From the NCBI RefSeq assembly GCF_001625365.1, contig NZ_LJJF01000001.1, positions 3,917,001 through 3,981,000 on the forward strand: 64,000 bases of DNA, given 5' to 3'. Position numbers and translations under genes: made by a program. The notes under the pieces are model-generated. The model was not told the DNA's origin, did not search any database, and was given only the letters and a program-made list of their open reading frames with translations. Of the stretch, positions 25,395-33,555 are shown one piece after another. Source of the DNA: Streptomyces sp. MJM8645 (GTDB lineage Bacteria > Actinomycetota > Actinomycetes > Streptomycetales > Streptomycetaceae). The stretch's first letter is position 1. The number at the start of each line of letters is the position of its first letter.

Positions 25395-26222
25395 ATGTTG
25401 AACATCGGAGACTTCGCCAGCCACGGCCGGGTGTCGGTGCGGATGCTGCGCCACTACGACGCGATCGGGCTGCTGCGGCCCGCCAGGGTGGACCCGGTCA
25501 GCGGGTACCGGTCCTACGAGGCGTCCCAACTCGCCCGGCTCAACCGGGTGATCGCGCTCAAGGAGCTCGGCTTCACGCTGCAGCAGGTGCGGGCCGTCCT
25601 GGACGAGCAGGTGGACGCGGCCGAACTGCGCGGGATGCTGCGGCTGCGCCGGGCCCAACTCGCCGAGGCGATCGCCGCGGACGAGCAGCGGCTGACCAGG
25701 GTGGAGGCGAGGTTCCGGACGATCGAGAGCGAGGGGACCATGTCCGCACACGACGTCGTGCTGAAGCGGGTGCCGTCCGTCCGGGTGGCCGAACTGACCG
25801 CGGTGGCCGCGAGTTACGAGCCGGAGGACATCGGACCGGTGATCGGCCCGCTGTTCGCGGAGCTGTGCCGGCGGCTGGCCGAGGCCGGGATCGCCGAGGC
25901 GGGCCCGTCCGTCGCCCGGTACGAGGACGTGCCGGAGGGCGAGGGCACGGTGCTGATCCGGGTGGCCGTCCCGGTCGGGCCGGCGGTGGAGCCGGGCCGG
26001 TACGGCTTCGCGGTGCTCGACCTGCCGCCGATCGAGGAGGCGGCGACGGTCGTGCACCGCGGCTCGATGGACGAGGCGATGGGGAGCTTCCAGGAGCTGG
26101 CCCGCTTCATCGACGCGAACGGCTACCGCTCGGCCGGCTACGCCCGGGAGCTCTACCTGGAGTGCCCGGACGACCCGGCGCGGTGGGTCACGGAGTTCCA
26201 GGAGCCGGTGGTCCGCCGGTAG
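25395..26222 (+). CDS. MerR-family regulator with GyrI-like effector domain (BmrR type)
   Basis: 275 aa. An N-terminal MerR winged helix (MLNIGDFASHGRVSVRMLRH, SGYRSYEASQLARLNRVIAL) and an antiparallel dimerisation helix precede a C-terminal GyrI/AraC-effector-binding domain (residues about 115-270; VVLKRVPSVRVAELTAVAAS, HRGSMDEAMGSFQELARFID, ELYLECPDDPARWVTEFQ with the buried Glu typical of cation-binding pockets). BmrR-type proteins sense hydrophobic cations and activate efflux genes; no transporter gene is next to it here. Confidence 0.85.
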   Translation: MLNIGDFASHGRVSVRMLRHYDAIGLLRPARVDPVSGYRSYEASQLARLNRVIALKELGFTLQQVRAVLDEQVDAAELRGMLRLRRAQLAEAIAADEQRLTRVEARFRTIESEGTMSAHDVVLKRVPSVRVAELTAVAASYEPEDIGPVIGPLFAELCRRLAEAGIAEAGPSVARYEDVPEGEGTVLIRVAVPVGPAVEPGRYGFAVLDLPPIEEAATVVHRGSMDEAMGSFQELARFIDANGYRSAGYARELYLECPDDPARWVTEFQEPVVRR

Positions 26223-26334
26223 GCCCTGCCCGGCCGAGGTCCACGCCCCGCAGATCCCGCCGGGGCCCACTTGCCGGGCCTCCGGCGGGCGGGCAGAGTG
26301 CGGTGGAGGCGGCGGGCGGCGAGTGGAGGCGGCG

Positions 26335-27699
26335 ATGGGTGACCTGACGGACCGACTGGCGCAGGGCCTTCCGGCCGGGGCGGTGGTGGTGGATCCGGAC
26401 GTGACCGCCGCCTACCGCCATGACATGGCCGGCTTCTGCGCCGCCGGTGCGCCCGCCGTGGTGGTGTTCCCGGAGACGGTCGAGCAGGTGCAGCACGTGC
26501 TGCGCACCGCCACCGCGCTGCGGGTGCCGGTGGTGCCGCAGGGGGCGCGGACCGGGCTGTCGGGGGCGGCGAACGCCGTGGACGGCTGCATCGTGCTGTC
26601 GATGGTGAAGTTGAACCGGATCCTGGAGCTCGACCCGGTGAACCGGATCGCGGTGGTCGAGCCCGGCGTCGTGAACGCCGAACTGTCGCGAGCAGCCGGG
26701 GAGTTCGGCCTGTCGTACCCGCCGGACCCGTCCAGCTGGGAGTCCTGCACGATCGGCGGCAACATCGGCACCGGCGCGGGCGGGCTCTGCTGCGTGAAGT
26801 ACGGCGTCACCAGCGAGTACGTGCTCGGCCTGGACGTGGTGCTGGCGGACGGGCGGCTGCTGTCCACCGGGCGCCGGACGGCCAAGGGTGTGGCCGGGTA
26901 CGACCTGACCCGGCTGCTGGTCGGCTCGGAGGGCACGCTGGGCGTGGTGGTCCGGGCGGTGCTCGCGCTGCGGCCCGCGCCGGCGCCGCAGCTGGCGCTG
27001 GCGGCGGAGTTCCCGAGCGCGGACGCGGCGGGCGCGGCCGTCTGCGAGGTGATGGCGCGCGGCCTGACCCCGTCGCTGATGGAGCTGATGGACGCGGTCA
27101 GCGTGCGGGCGGTCAACGACCTGGGGCGGATGGGGCTGCCGGAGACGACCCGGGCGCTGCTGCTGGTGGCCTTCGACGGGCCGGACCGGGAGGCCGGGCT
27201 GGCGCGGGTGGCGGAGCTCTGCCGGGAGGCCGGGGCGACCGAGGTGGTGCCGGCCGAGGACGAGGCGGAGTCGCAGCTGCTGCTGGAGGCCCGGCGACTG
27301 GCGCTGCCCGCGCTGGACCGGTTGGGCACCACGATGATCGACGACGTGGCGGTGCCGCGCTCCCGGCTGGCCGAGATGCTGAACGGTGTGGCGGCGATCG
27401 CCGAGCGGCACGCGCTGACCATCGGGGTGGTCAGCCACGCCGGGGACGGCAACACCCACCCGATCGTGATCTTCGACGGCTCGGACGAGGAGCAGGCTGC
27501 GCGGGCGCAGCGCTCCTTCGACGAGATCATGGCGCTGGGGCTGGAGCTGGGCGGCACGATCACCGGGGAGCACGGGGTGGGGCTGCTCAAGCGGGACTGG
27601 CTGGCACGCGAGCTGGGGCCGGTCGCGCTGGACCTCCAGCGACAGCTGAAGGCGGTCTTCGATCCGTTGGGAATCATGAACCCGGGCAAGATGGTCTGA
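26335..27699 (+). CDS. FAD-linked oxidase, GlcD/D-lactate dehydrogenase type
   Basis: 454 aa from the ATG at 26335 (GGAGG 5-6 nt upstream). The PCMH-type FAD-binding domain shows VVFPETVEQVQHVLRTA, the flavin-contact PQGARTGLSGAA, PDPSSWESCTIGGNI, and GYDLTRLLVGSEGTLGVV. The C-terminal FAD-oxidase cap ends with VSHAGDGNTHP, TGEHGVGLLKRDWL and DPLGIMNPGKMV, all diagnostic of glycolate oxidase GlcD and D-lactate dehydrogenases. It should oxidise a small 2-hydroxyacid. No GlcE/GlcF subunits are adjacent, so a single-subunit dehydrogenase is more likely. Confidence 0.88.
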   Translation: MGDLTDRLAQGLPAGAVVVDPDVTAAYRHDMAGFCAAGAPAVVVFPETVEQVQHVLRTATALRVPVVPQGARTGLSGAANAVDGCIVLSMVKLNRILELDPVNRIAVVEPGVVNAELSRAAGEFGLSYPPDPSSWESCTIGGNIGTGAGGLCCVKYGVTSEYVLGLDVVLADGRLLSTGRRTAKGVAGYDLTRLLVGSEGTLGVVVRAVLALRPAPAPQLALAAEFPSADAAGAAVCEVMARGLTPSLMELMDAVSVRAVNDLGRMGLPETTRALLLVAFDGPDREAGLARVAELCREAGATEVVPAEDEAESQLLLEARRLALPALDRLGTTMIDDVAVPRSRLAEMLNGVAAIAERHALTIGVVSHAGDGNTHPIVIFDGSDEEQAARAQRSFDEIMALGLELGGTITGEHGVGLLKRDWLARELGPVALDLQRQLKAVFDPLGIMNPGKMV

Positions 27700-27723
27700 T
27701 GGTATTTCCCCCTATTCCAGTAC

Positions 27724-27758
27724 GACTTTCCGATGGCCTGAGAATGGCCGGAAAAGTC
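27724..27758 (+). terminator. probable terminator after the GlcD-like gene
   Basis: GACTTTCC...GGCC pairs with GGCC...GGAAAAGTC with small bulges. It follows the stop codon by 25 bp and is the only hairpin in this gap. Confidence 0.5.
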
Positions 27759-28123
27759 GACATGGGAGGGTAGTCGAACTTTTTGGGGGCGCGTTTCCTG
27801 ATTTTCCTGCGCCGGGGTGGTGCGCCTGGTGGTTCGCGTGATGGCGAAGCGCCCTACCTGGAGGGTCCTCCGAGAGGTCGCCGTTCGGGCAAAGTGCCAG
27901 CTCAGAGAGGTGTGTCGGCGCACTGTCCGATTTTCGGTCCGTTATGCGCAGCCCGGGTGGATATCACGCTAACGGGCGAAAACTGCCCCGCCGACTAGTG
28001 CTTTGTCGATTTGTTGCGGAAGTCTGTCTCTCGGCGTCGCAGCCAGCAGGTGTTCGTCTGGCCGGCGAACTCCCGCACCCCTTGCTCGACAATTGCACGA
28101 TTTACAGCTTCTTGGAGGCTCTC
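27759..28123. other. upstream region of the small secreted protein gene
   Basis: About 365 bp of comparatively AT-rich sequence with no supported gene. It probably holds a long leader or the promoter of the secreted protein gene at 28124. No defined boxes or RNA gene could be recognised. Confidence 0.4.
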
Positions 28124-28453
28124 ATGGCTCGCATCCACACCCGCCGGGTGGCCGGATTCCTGCTCGCCGCCCCGCTCGCGGCCGGCCTGCTGCTGGCCGG
28201 GGCCGGCGCTGCGGCCGCCGACAACGGTGCGGGCGCCGCCGCCGGTTCCAACGCCGGCGTGGTGTCCAACGTCGGCACGGGCAACGTCTTCGGCGGGGTC
28301 GACGGCAACTACATCTCCACCCAGCAGACCGCCACCGGCGCCGGCGCCTCGAACCAGAACAACACCCTCGCGGTGAAGGACAACGCGGGCACCATCCTGG
28401 CCGGGCAGTCCAACAAGAACATCAACGTCGTGTTCGCCCCGATCTTCCACTGA
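28124..28453 (+). CDS. small secreted protein of unknown function
   Basis: 109 aa. The ATG at 28124 follows TTGGAGG. A strong signal peptide (RRVAGFLLAAPLAAGLLLAG, cleavage near AAA-DN) releases about 75 residues, rich in Gly, Asn, Ala and Val: GSNAGVVSNVGTGNVFGGV, QQTATGAGASNQNNTLAV, AGQSNKNINVVFAPIFH. It has no cysteine. The amyloid-like composition recalls chaplins and rodlins of aerial hyphae, but the chaplin motif and its Cys pair are absent, so I do not assign it there. The long 5' region suggests developmental control. Confidence 0.75.
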   Translation: MARIHTRRVAGFLLAAPLAAGLLLAGAGAAAADNGAGAAAGSNAGVVSNVGTGNVFGGVDGNYISTQQTATGAGASNQNNTLAVKDNAGTILAGQSNKNINVVFAPIFH

Positions 28454-28943
28454 TCCGATCGGGCACCACCGACGGCGGGGGCGCCGGAGGTGGGCGGCCG
28501 CGGGTGAGCTGAGCGCTCGCGGAGGGGCTCGAACCAGTCTCCGGGCGGAATTCCCGCCCGGGCGCGGATCAGAACAGCGCATGACCGGCCAGCGGAAAGG
28601 GTCGCCGTGAAGCCGGCCTCGTGGGCGGTGCCGCCATCGGCACCGCCCACGAGTGCGTCCGGAGCCGGGCGCGAACCGCACGGGCCCGCTCGTCGCCGGC
28701 TGCCCGGCACCGCCAGCTGTCCGGCACCGCCGACATCGCCGGCTGCCCGACACCGCCGACACCGCTCGGGACCGCCCGCCGAGGCCCGCCCGGACGCCCC
28801 GAACGCGTCCAGCGAGGGCCCGCGCCCGGAGCCGTCGGTGCTCGGCGGTACGGTTGCGCTCCGACAGCGCACCACGTGCCCGGGCCCGGGAACCACGGCC
28901 CGGCCGGGGCGGCGACCGCGGCAACCGGAAGAGAGGGCGCGCG
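28454..28943. other. intergenic region with GC-rich degenerate repeats
   Basis: About 490 bp. Between 28697 and 28765 the unit GCCGGCTGCCCGRCACCGCC recurs with a divergent copy between (AGCTGTCCGGCACCGCCGAC). A dyad around GGTGCCGCCATCGGCACC lies near 28627. No gene is supported on either strand. Confidence 0.5.
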
Positions 28944-29729
28944 ATGGCGGCGGAGGAGGAGGGCCTGACCGGCCCGGGCGAGGCCTGGCCTGCACCGGAG
29001 CCGGATCCGCGACCCGGGCCGGACGCCCGCCGGGAGCCGGCCGAGCACCGGCCCGAGCCGAAGTCCGTGCCCGAGCTGCTGCTCGGCCGCCCGCCGATGG
29101 CCCGCCCGCTGCCGACCTTCGACGCCGAGGCCGCGCCCGCCGAGCCCGGCCCGCTGTTCGTGGACTGGCTCGCCACCGCGCTGGCCGCCGGCGTGCCGGA
29201 CCCGCAGGTGGTCACCCTCTCCACGGTCGACGCGGACGGCCTGCCGGACGCCCGGGTGCTGGTGCTGCGCGACGTCGACGCGTCCGGCACCGGCTGGGTC
29301 TTCTCCGCCGCCGCCGACAGCCCCAAGGGCCGCCAGCTGGCCGACCACCCGGCCGCCGCGCTGACCGTCTACTGGCCCCAGCTGGGCCGCCAGGTGCGGG
29401 TTCGCGGCACCGTCGAGCGGGCCGCCGACCTGGTCGCCGCCGCCGAGTTCGCCACCCGCTCCCCGGATGCCCGGGTCGGCGCGCTGGTCGGGCGGCAGAG
29501 CGAGCCGATGGCCTCGCTCGCCGAGTACGACGAGGCCGTCGCCGTAGCCCGCCGCCGGCTGGAGGCCACTCCGGACGCGGTCGCGGCCGGGCACGCGGTC
29601 TACACCCTGTGGGCGCACGAGGTGGAGTACTGGCAGGGCGACGCGCAGCGCCGGCACGTCCGGCTGCGCTACACCCGCACCGGCCCGGTCCGGACCCCGG
29701 AGTGGTCGCGCACCCTGCTGTGGCCGTAA
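28944..29729 (+). CDS. pyridoxamine 5'-phosphate oxidase-like flavoprotein
   Basis: 261 aa. A disordered, acidic/Pro-rich N-terminus of about 70 residues precedes the PNPOx fold: PLFVDWLATALAAGVPDPQV, TLSTVDADGLPDARVLVLRD, GWVFSAAADSPKGRQLADHP, AALTVYWPQLGRQVRVRGTV, and a C-terminal YTLWAHEVEYWQGDAQRRHV that matches the substrate-side C-terminal domain of true PNPOx (EFWQGxxxRLHxR). It probably binds FMN and may oxidise pyridoxamine/pyridoxine 5'-phosphate. Replacement of the usual RLHDR by RRHVR leaves a variant specificity possible. Confidence 0.8.
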   Translation: MAAEEEGLTGPGEAWPAPEPDPRPGPDARREPAEHRPEPKSVPELLLGRPPMARPLPTFDAEAAPAEPGPLFVDWLATALAAGVPDPQVVTLSTVDADGLPDARVLVLRDVDASGTGWVFSAAADSPKGRQLADHPAAALTVYWPQLGRQVRVRGTVERAADLVAAAEFATRSPDARVGALVGRQSEPMASLAEYDEAVAVARRRLEATPDAVAAGHAVYTLWAHEVEYWQGDAQRRHVRLRYTRTGPVRTPEWSRTLLWP

Positions 29730-29745
29730 CGGTCTGACGGCCCAA

Positions 29746-29771
29746 GGGCCCGGCCTGGCCTGGCCGGGCCC
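29746..29771. terminator. bidirectional terminator
   Basis: A perfect 10-bp stem GGGCCCGGCC/GGCCGGGCCC (29746-29755 with 29762-29771) lies between convergent genes. Confidence 0.8.
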
Positions 29772-29786
29772 CGCCGTCGTGCGGTC

Positions 29787-30851
29787 CTACCGCCGCCCGG
29801 TCAGCGTGGCTCCCACGCTGGCCGCCACCACACAGCCGATCCCGGCCAGCTGCGGCACGCCCAGCAGCTGGCCGAGCACCACCAGGCCGACCAGCGCGCT
29901 GACCGCCGGCTCCAGACTGACCAGCACGCTGAACACCCGCTGCGGCATCCGCCGCAGCGCGGTCATCTCCAGCGCGTACGGGATCACCGGCAGCAGCAGC
30001 GACACCCCGGCCACCGCGGCCAGCAGCCCCAGCGGCGAGGCGCCGGGCGCGGTCAGCCCGTCCCAGGCCTGGCCGAGCCCGAACGGCGCCAGGGCGAGCG
30101 CGCCGACCGTCATCGACACCGCCAGGCCCTGGAAGCCCTGGAAGGCGGCGCCGACCTTGTCGGTGAACAGGATGTACGCGGCGTAGCAGGCGGCGGCCCC
30201 GAAGGCGTAGAGCAGGCCGACCGGGTCGAGCCCGCCCCCGTCGCCGCCCTCGCCGAGCAGGGTCAGCAGGACGACGCCGCCGGCGGCGAGCAGCGCCCAG
30301 AGCAGGTGGCTGGCGCGCCGGGCGAAGACCAGGGCGACCGCGAGCGGGCCGAGGAACTCGATGGTCGCGGCGGTGCCCATCGGCAGCCGGTCGATCGCCC
30401 CGGCGAACAGGAAGGTCATCCCGGCCGAGGCCACGCCCAGCAGGGCCGCCGCGGCGAGGTCGCGCGGGCGCTTGTCGCGCAGCCGGGGCCGGGTGACGGC
30501 GAGCAGGATGACCGCCGCGAAGCCCAGTCGCAGGAAGGTGGTACCGCTGACCCCGAGCGGGCCGAACAGCGGCTTGGACAGGGCGATCCCGGTCTGCACC
30601 AGGAACATCGCGGTCAGACAGAGAAGCGGCGCCGGGATCCTCTCCGGGCGCCGCAGGACCTTCGGGAGTCGGCCGGTGGGCCGGCCGGGGGGCGCGTCGG
30701 GCGGTGCCGTGGAGCCGGGTGTCCCGCCTCGTCGCCAGCTGCCCCGCTCGCCGGCGGGCTCGCCCTGGGGGGCGGGCGGCATGGCAAGCGCCTCGGCGAC
30801 GGCGGCAGCCGGCATCGGGGCGGTGGTTTCGCTGGGATGGGAGCTGGGCAT
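29787..30851 (-). CDS. EamA/RhtA-type inner-membrane exporter
   Basis: 354 aa. After a 70-residue Pro-rich hydrophilic start, ten hydrophobic segments form two EamA repeats: the first from ALLCLTAMFLVQTGIALSKP to VLLTLLGEGG, the second from DPVGLLYAFGAAACYAAYIL to the end. The motifs FLRLGFAAVIL and ATIEFLGPLAVAL, plus MPQRVFSVLVSLEPAVSALV, are typical of RhtA-like exporters of amino acids and metabolites. The true start may be further in, since the long N-terminus is not conserved in the family. Confidence 0.85.
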   Translation of the reverse strand: MPSSHPSETTAPMPAAAVAEALAMPPAPQGEPAGERGSWRRGGTPGSTAPPDAPPGRPTGRLPKVLRRPERIPAPLLCLTAMFLVQTGIALSKPLFGPLGVSGTTFLRLGFAAVILLAVTRPRLRDKRPRDLAAAALLGVASAGMTFLFAGAIDRLPMGTAATIEFLGPLAVALVFARRASHLLWALLAAGGVVLLTLLGEGGDGGGLDPVGLLYAFGAAACYAAYILFTDKVGAAFQGFQGLAVSMTVGALALAPFGLGQAWDGLTAPGASPLGLLAAVAGVSLLLPVIPYALEMTALRRMPQRVFSVLVSLEPAVSALVGLVVLGQLLGVPQLAGIGCVVAASVGATLTGRR

Positions 30852-31003
30852 ATGGGCGAGTTTGCCGTAAGGAGTGATGAACGGGCAAGCTCGTTACAAC
30901 TATCGGGACGGATGTGGACGGGTGCGGCCGAAAGGGTGGGCTCGCCCGGTGCGCCCGGCGTGGTTGCCGCATTCGTCCGATGGTCCGTCAGTAGCAAGGG
31001 CGG

Positions 31004-31861
31004 GTGCGCTATCTCCGCCCCGCGGCCCTGCTCGCCGCCTCCCTCGTGCTCCTGCTGGCCACCGACGGGACGGGCGTGAGCGCCGGGGCCGCCGCCCTTC
31101 CCCGCATCCGGGCCCTCACCCTGCCCGACCGGTTCGGCCCGCCCAGGATCCACGACGACTTCACCGGCCCCGCCTTCGACGCCTGCACCGCGCCGCCCCT
31201 CGACACCCTGCGGGCCTGGCACGGGGTCTCCCCGTACGGCGCGCTCGGCATCTACGTCAGCGGCGCCCAGCGCGGCTGCGGCCAGCCCCGGCTCACCGCC
31301 GAGTGGGTGCGCCAGGCCCGCGCACTGGGCTGGCGCTTCCTGCCGGCCCACGTCGGGCTCCAGGCGCCGTGCAGCGAACTCGCCCGCAAGCCGCGCCGGA
31401 TCGACCCCGCCCACGCGGTCGAGCAGGGCCGGGACGAGGCCACCGAAGCCGTCCACGCGATGGGCTCGCTCGGATTCGGCAAGGGCGGCCCGGTCTACCT
31501 CGACATCGAGGCCTACCCGATGCACGACCCCGCCTGCGGCCAGGCCGTGGTCGACTTCGCCGTCGGCTGGACCCAGGCCCTGCACGCCGCCGGCTACCGC
31601 TCCGGCTTCTACTCCAGCCTCGACTCCGGCATCGCCGACCTGGCCGCCGCAGCCCGGGCCGGCAGCTTCCCGCTGCCCGACGCCCTCTGGTACGCCCGCT
31701 GGGACGACCGGGCCGACACCGCCGATTCCGGCGCCCTCGGCTCCGGCCTCTGGGGCGACCACCAGCGCGTCCACCAGTACCGCGGCAACGTCGAGGAGAC
31801 CTACGGCGGCGCCGCCCTCACGATCGACCGCAACCACGTCGACGGCCCGACCGCCGGCTGA
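31004..31861 (+). CDS. secreted DUF1906 glycoside-hydrolase-like protein
   Basis: 285 aa, GTG start at 31004. A signal peptide (RYLRPAALLAASLVLLLA) precedes a DUF1906 domain, a TIM-barrel relative of GH25 lysozymes: FDACTAPPLDTLRAWHGV, GIYVSGAQRGC, WRFLPAHVGLQAPC, EQGRDEATEAVHAMGSLGF, GGPVYLDIEAYP (an acidic pair in the position of the GH25 catalytic residues) and YRSGFYSSLDSG. The four to five Cys residues probably form disulfides. It likely acts on or binds the cell wall; activity is unproven for the family. Confidence 0.82.
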   Translation: MRYLRPAALLAASLVLLLATDGTGVSAGAAALPRIRALTLPDRFGPPRIHDDFTGPAFDACTAPPLDTLRAWHGVSPYGALGIYVSGAQRGCGQPRLTAEWVRQARALGWRFLPAHVGLQAPCSELARKPRRIDPAHAVEQGRDEATEAVHAMGSLGFGKGGPVYLDIEAYPMHDPACGQAVVDFAVGWTQALHAAGYRSGFYSSLDSGIADLAAAARAGSFPLPDALWYARWDDRADTADSGALGSGLWGDHQRVHQYRGNVEETYGGAALTIDRNHVDGPTAG

Positions 31862-32008
31862 CGCGTCGCCGATCCGTGATCCGGGCAACGGGGCCGGGAT
31901 ACTGACAGCGGGTGGGGCGGGGCGGCACAATCGGGCACGTCCGCGCGCATTACCGCCCGGTAGGTGCCGCAGGCGCAGCCGCCAGTGCCGCCAGGTCAAG
32001 GAGGACCC

Positions 32009-32254
32009 GTGTTCAGCACGATGCAGGACGTCCCGCTCACCGTCGCCCGGATTCTGGAGCACGGGTCCACCATCCACGGCCGGTCCACCGTCACCACCTG
32101 GGACGGCACCGGGCCGGTCGTGCGGACGTACGCCGAGGTGGGGGCGCGGGCCGCGCAGCTCGCCCACGCGCTCCGCGACGAACTGGGGGTGACCGGGGAC
32201 GACCGGGTCGCGACCCTGATGTGGAACAACGTCTCTAAAGCACTCGTGGCCTGA
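32009..32254 (+). pseudogene. acyl-CoA ligase gene fragment cut by prophage integration
   Basis: The GTG at 32009 follows GGAGG and starts VFSTMQDVPLTVARILEHG, the usual N-terminus of a streptomycete long-chain fatty-acid-CoA ligase. It continues HGRSTVTTWDG, YAEVGARAAQLAHALRDELG and DDRVATLMWNN. A full ligase would go on with an AEHVEAYF-like sequence and about 470 more residues. Instead the frame reads VSKALVA and stops at 32254. The break falls at or just after 32230, and everything beyond is phage-like. The remainder of the gene should lie at the other prophage end, outside the window. Confidence 0.85.
32215..32240. other. probable prophage attachment junction (attL or attR)
   Basis: Protein-level homology to acyl-CoA ligases ends at codon AAC ending at 32230 (TGGAACAACG), so the crossover core lies at or slightly before this point. 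The exact core cannot be defined without the other end. Phage R4 of Streptomyces is known to use an acyl-CoA synthetase gene as its chromosomal site; whether the same nucleotide is used here is not shown. Confidence 0.6.
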
Positions 32255-32302
32255 CCTGGGGAAACGCGGCTGAGCGGTATCGGCCGCGGTGGCGGAACAG
32301 CA

Positions 32303-32334
32303 AGAAGCCCCCCTCCGGCCGGAGGGGGGCTTCT
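32303..32334. terminator. perfect palindromic terminator at the prophage edge
   Basis: A 32-bp perfect palindrome (AGAAGCCCCCCTCCGG and its complement) lies between the attachment junction and the last leftward phage gene. It should insulate host and prophage transcription in both directions. Confidence 0.9.
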
Positions 32335-32358
32335 CGTGCGCAGAGGCTGGTTAACCGA

Positions 32359-32643
32359 TCAGCGCAGAAGTGGTGTGCATGTCGGGCATCCCCAGACTGT
32401 GAAGCCGGGGCCGCTGATGGCCTCGATGTGGGTTGCGGTCACGGTGTCGCTGGTGTCGCCACAGTGGCGGCAAGGTCGAACGGGGGTGCCATTGATTCGG
32501 GGCCAGCACTCGCCGACGGCGTCCGCGTGGTCGTCTGCATGGAGCGGGTTGGCCACGCACGGGAGGCGGTGTCGTCCGATGGCCGGTCCGTGTTCCCAGC
32601 CGGGGCGTCGGGCGCCGCAGGTCTCAGTGATCGTCGTTGCCAT
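32359..32643 (-). CDS. small phage protein with CxxC pairs
   Basis: 94 aa from the ATG at 32641-32643, which overlaps the upstream stop (TGATG). Two Cys pairs, CRHCG and WGCPTC, near the C-terminus with an intervening 25 residues suggest a zinc-ribbon. An N-terminal ETCGARRPGWEHGPAIGRHR and CVANPLHADDHAD add further Cys/His. It is the outermost phage gene on this side. I do not recognise a family. Confidence 0.6.
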   Translation of the reverse strand: MATTITETCGARRPGWEHGPAIGRHRLPCVANPLHADDHADAVGECWPRINGTPVRPCRHCGDTSDTVTATHIEAISGPGFTVWGCPTCTPLLR

Positions 32644-33092
32644 CACGCACCGGCCCCGATGAGCGCCTGGGCGCCCAGGTAGGTGTAACCGGGGTCGGGC
32701 AGTCCTGCCGAAGCCGCTTCGAGTGCACGCCGCCGAACAGTTTGCCGCTGGTCTTCGAGCAGCACCGCCACCCACAGCGGGACCACCCGGACTGTGGCCG
32801 GTCGGGGGAGTTCAGGCGCGGGGTCTTCTGGGGCTGGCTCGGGGGCTTCCTGAGCCTCTGGGGTGTACGGGCGGACGGGCGCGTGATCTTCCGCGTTCAG
32901 CGGCTTCGAGCGCTCGATTACGTGCGGCGGGATGTCCCAGAGTGCGGGCATCTCCGGTTCCGGCGCGATGGGCGGCGCTGGGGGCTTGGGCTGGAACGGC
33001 TGTCCGGTGTTTACGGGTAGGTACAGCGCTATCAGGCCAGCCAGCAGGATGCCGGCCCAGGTGAAGAACACCCAGGCGATAAAGTTGCTCAT
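32643..33092 (-). CDS. small single-span membrane protein
   Basis: 149 aa. The ATG at 33090-33092 follows GGAGG. One N-terminal membrane span (FIAWVFFTWAGILLAGLIAL) is followed by a Pro/Glu-rich region and a C-terminal helix RQTVRRRALEAASAGLPDPG. The C-terminus should be cytoplasmic or extracellular depending on insertion. It is in an operon with the next small protein. Function unknown. Confidence 0.6.
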   Translation of the reverse strand: MSNFIAWVFFTWAGILLAGLIALYLPVNTGQPFQPKPPAPPIAPEPEMPALWDIPPHVIERSKPLNAEDHAPVRPYTPEAQEAPEPAPEDPAPELPRPATVRVVPLWVAVLLEDQRQTVRRRALEAASAGLPDPGYTYLGAQALIGAGA

Positions 33093-33251
33093 GTCGCAGC
33101 CCTCCGAGGCTTCGGCCATGCCCCGGGACGGTTGCAGCCGTCGCCGGGGGTCTTTGTTGTTGTGGTGCGACCATATCGACACTCCTCTAGGTCGTCTACT
33201 CCTCTACTCATCTAAGTGGAGCGGAACGCGACGGCTCCGTACCCTTCTGGC

Positions 33252-33512
33252 ATGTCTGACCAGCGCCCGCGCCGCATTCCGCCGTATCTGGTTCTCGCCG
33301 ATGAACTCACGGCAGAGATTCACGCGGGCGTCTACGACGAGGGAACGACTTTCCCCTCTGAGTCGGCGCTCGTCCAGCGATCCGGGCGAGCGCTCATGAC
33401 CGTCCGACGGTCGCTCGAAGTACTTCGCGACCGGGGGCTGATCACGACCGAATGGGGGCGCGGATCTTGGGTGGTTCCGTCCGACCAGCGTCCGGCCCCA
33501 AGCACGGAGTAG
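33252..33512 (+). CDS. GntR-type winged-helix regulator without effector domain
   Basis: 86 aa. The protein is almost only a GntR winged helix: YLVLADELTAEIHAGVYDEG, FPSESALVQRSGRALMTVRR and LEVLRDRGLITTEWGRGSWV. Effector domains present in chromosomal GntR proteins are missing, which is common for plasmid (KorA-like) and phage versions. The ATG at 33252 lacks a strong ribosome site, so a leaderless transcript is possible. It is divergent from the membrane-protein operon and may control it. Confidence 0.8.
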   Translation: MSDQRPRRIPPYLVLADELTAEIHAGVYDEGTTFPSESALVQRSGRALMTVRRSLEVLRDRGLITTEWGRGSWVVPSDQRPAPSTE

Positions 33513-33539
33513 CCCCGTCCAGGCGAACCCGGACGGGGC
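33512..33539. terminator. bidirectional terminator
   Basis: A 9-bp stem GCCCCGTCC/GGACGGGGC (33512-33520 with 33531-33539) lies between the convergent GntR-type gene and the zinc-ribbon gene. Confidence 0.75.
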
Positions 33540-33555
33540 CTGATCGCGCTGTTCC

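Noticed and set aside
28124..28453. Chaplin or rodlin identity for the small secreted protein
   Set aside because: The chaplin domain's conserved spacing and its Cys residues are missing, and it does not match the rodlin pattern; kept as unknown secreted protein.
32009..32254. Functional short adenylation protein
   Set aside because: Only the first about 74 residues of a roughly 550-residue ligase remain and the catalytic core is absent; a prophage-cut gene is the simpler reading.
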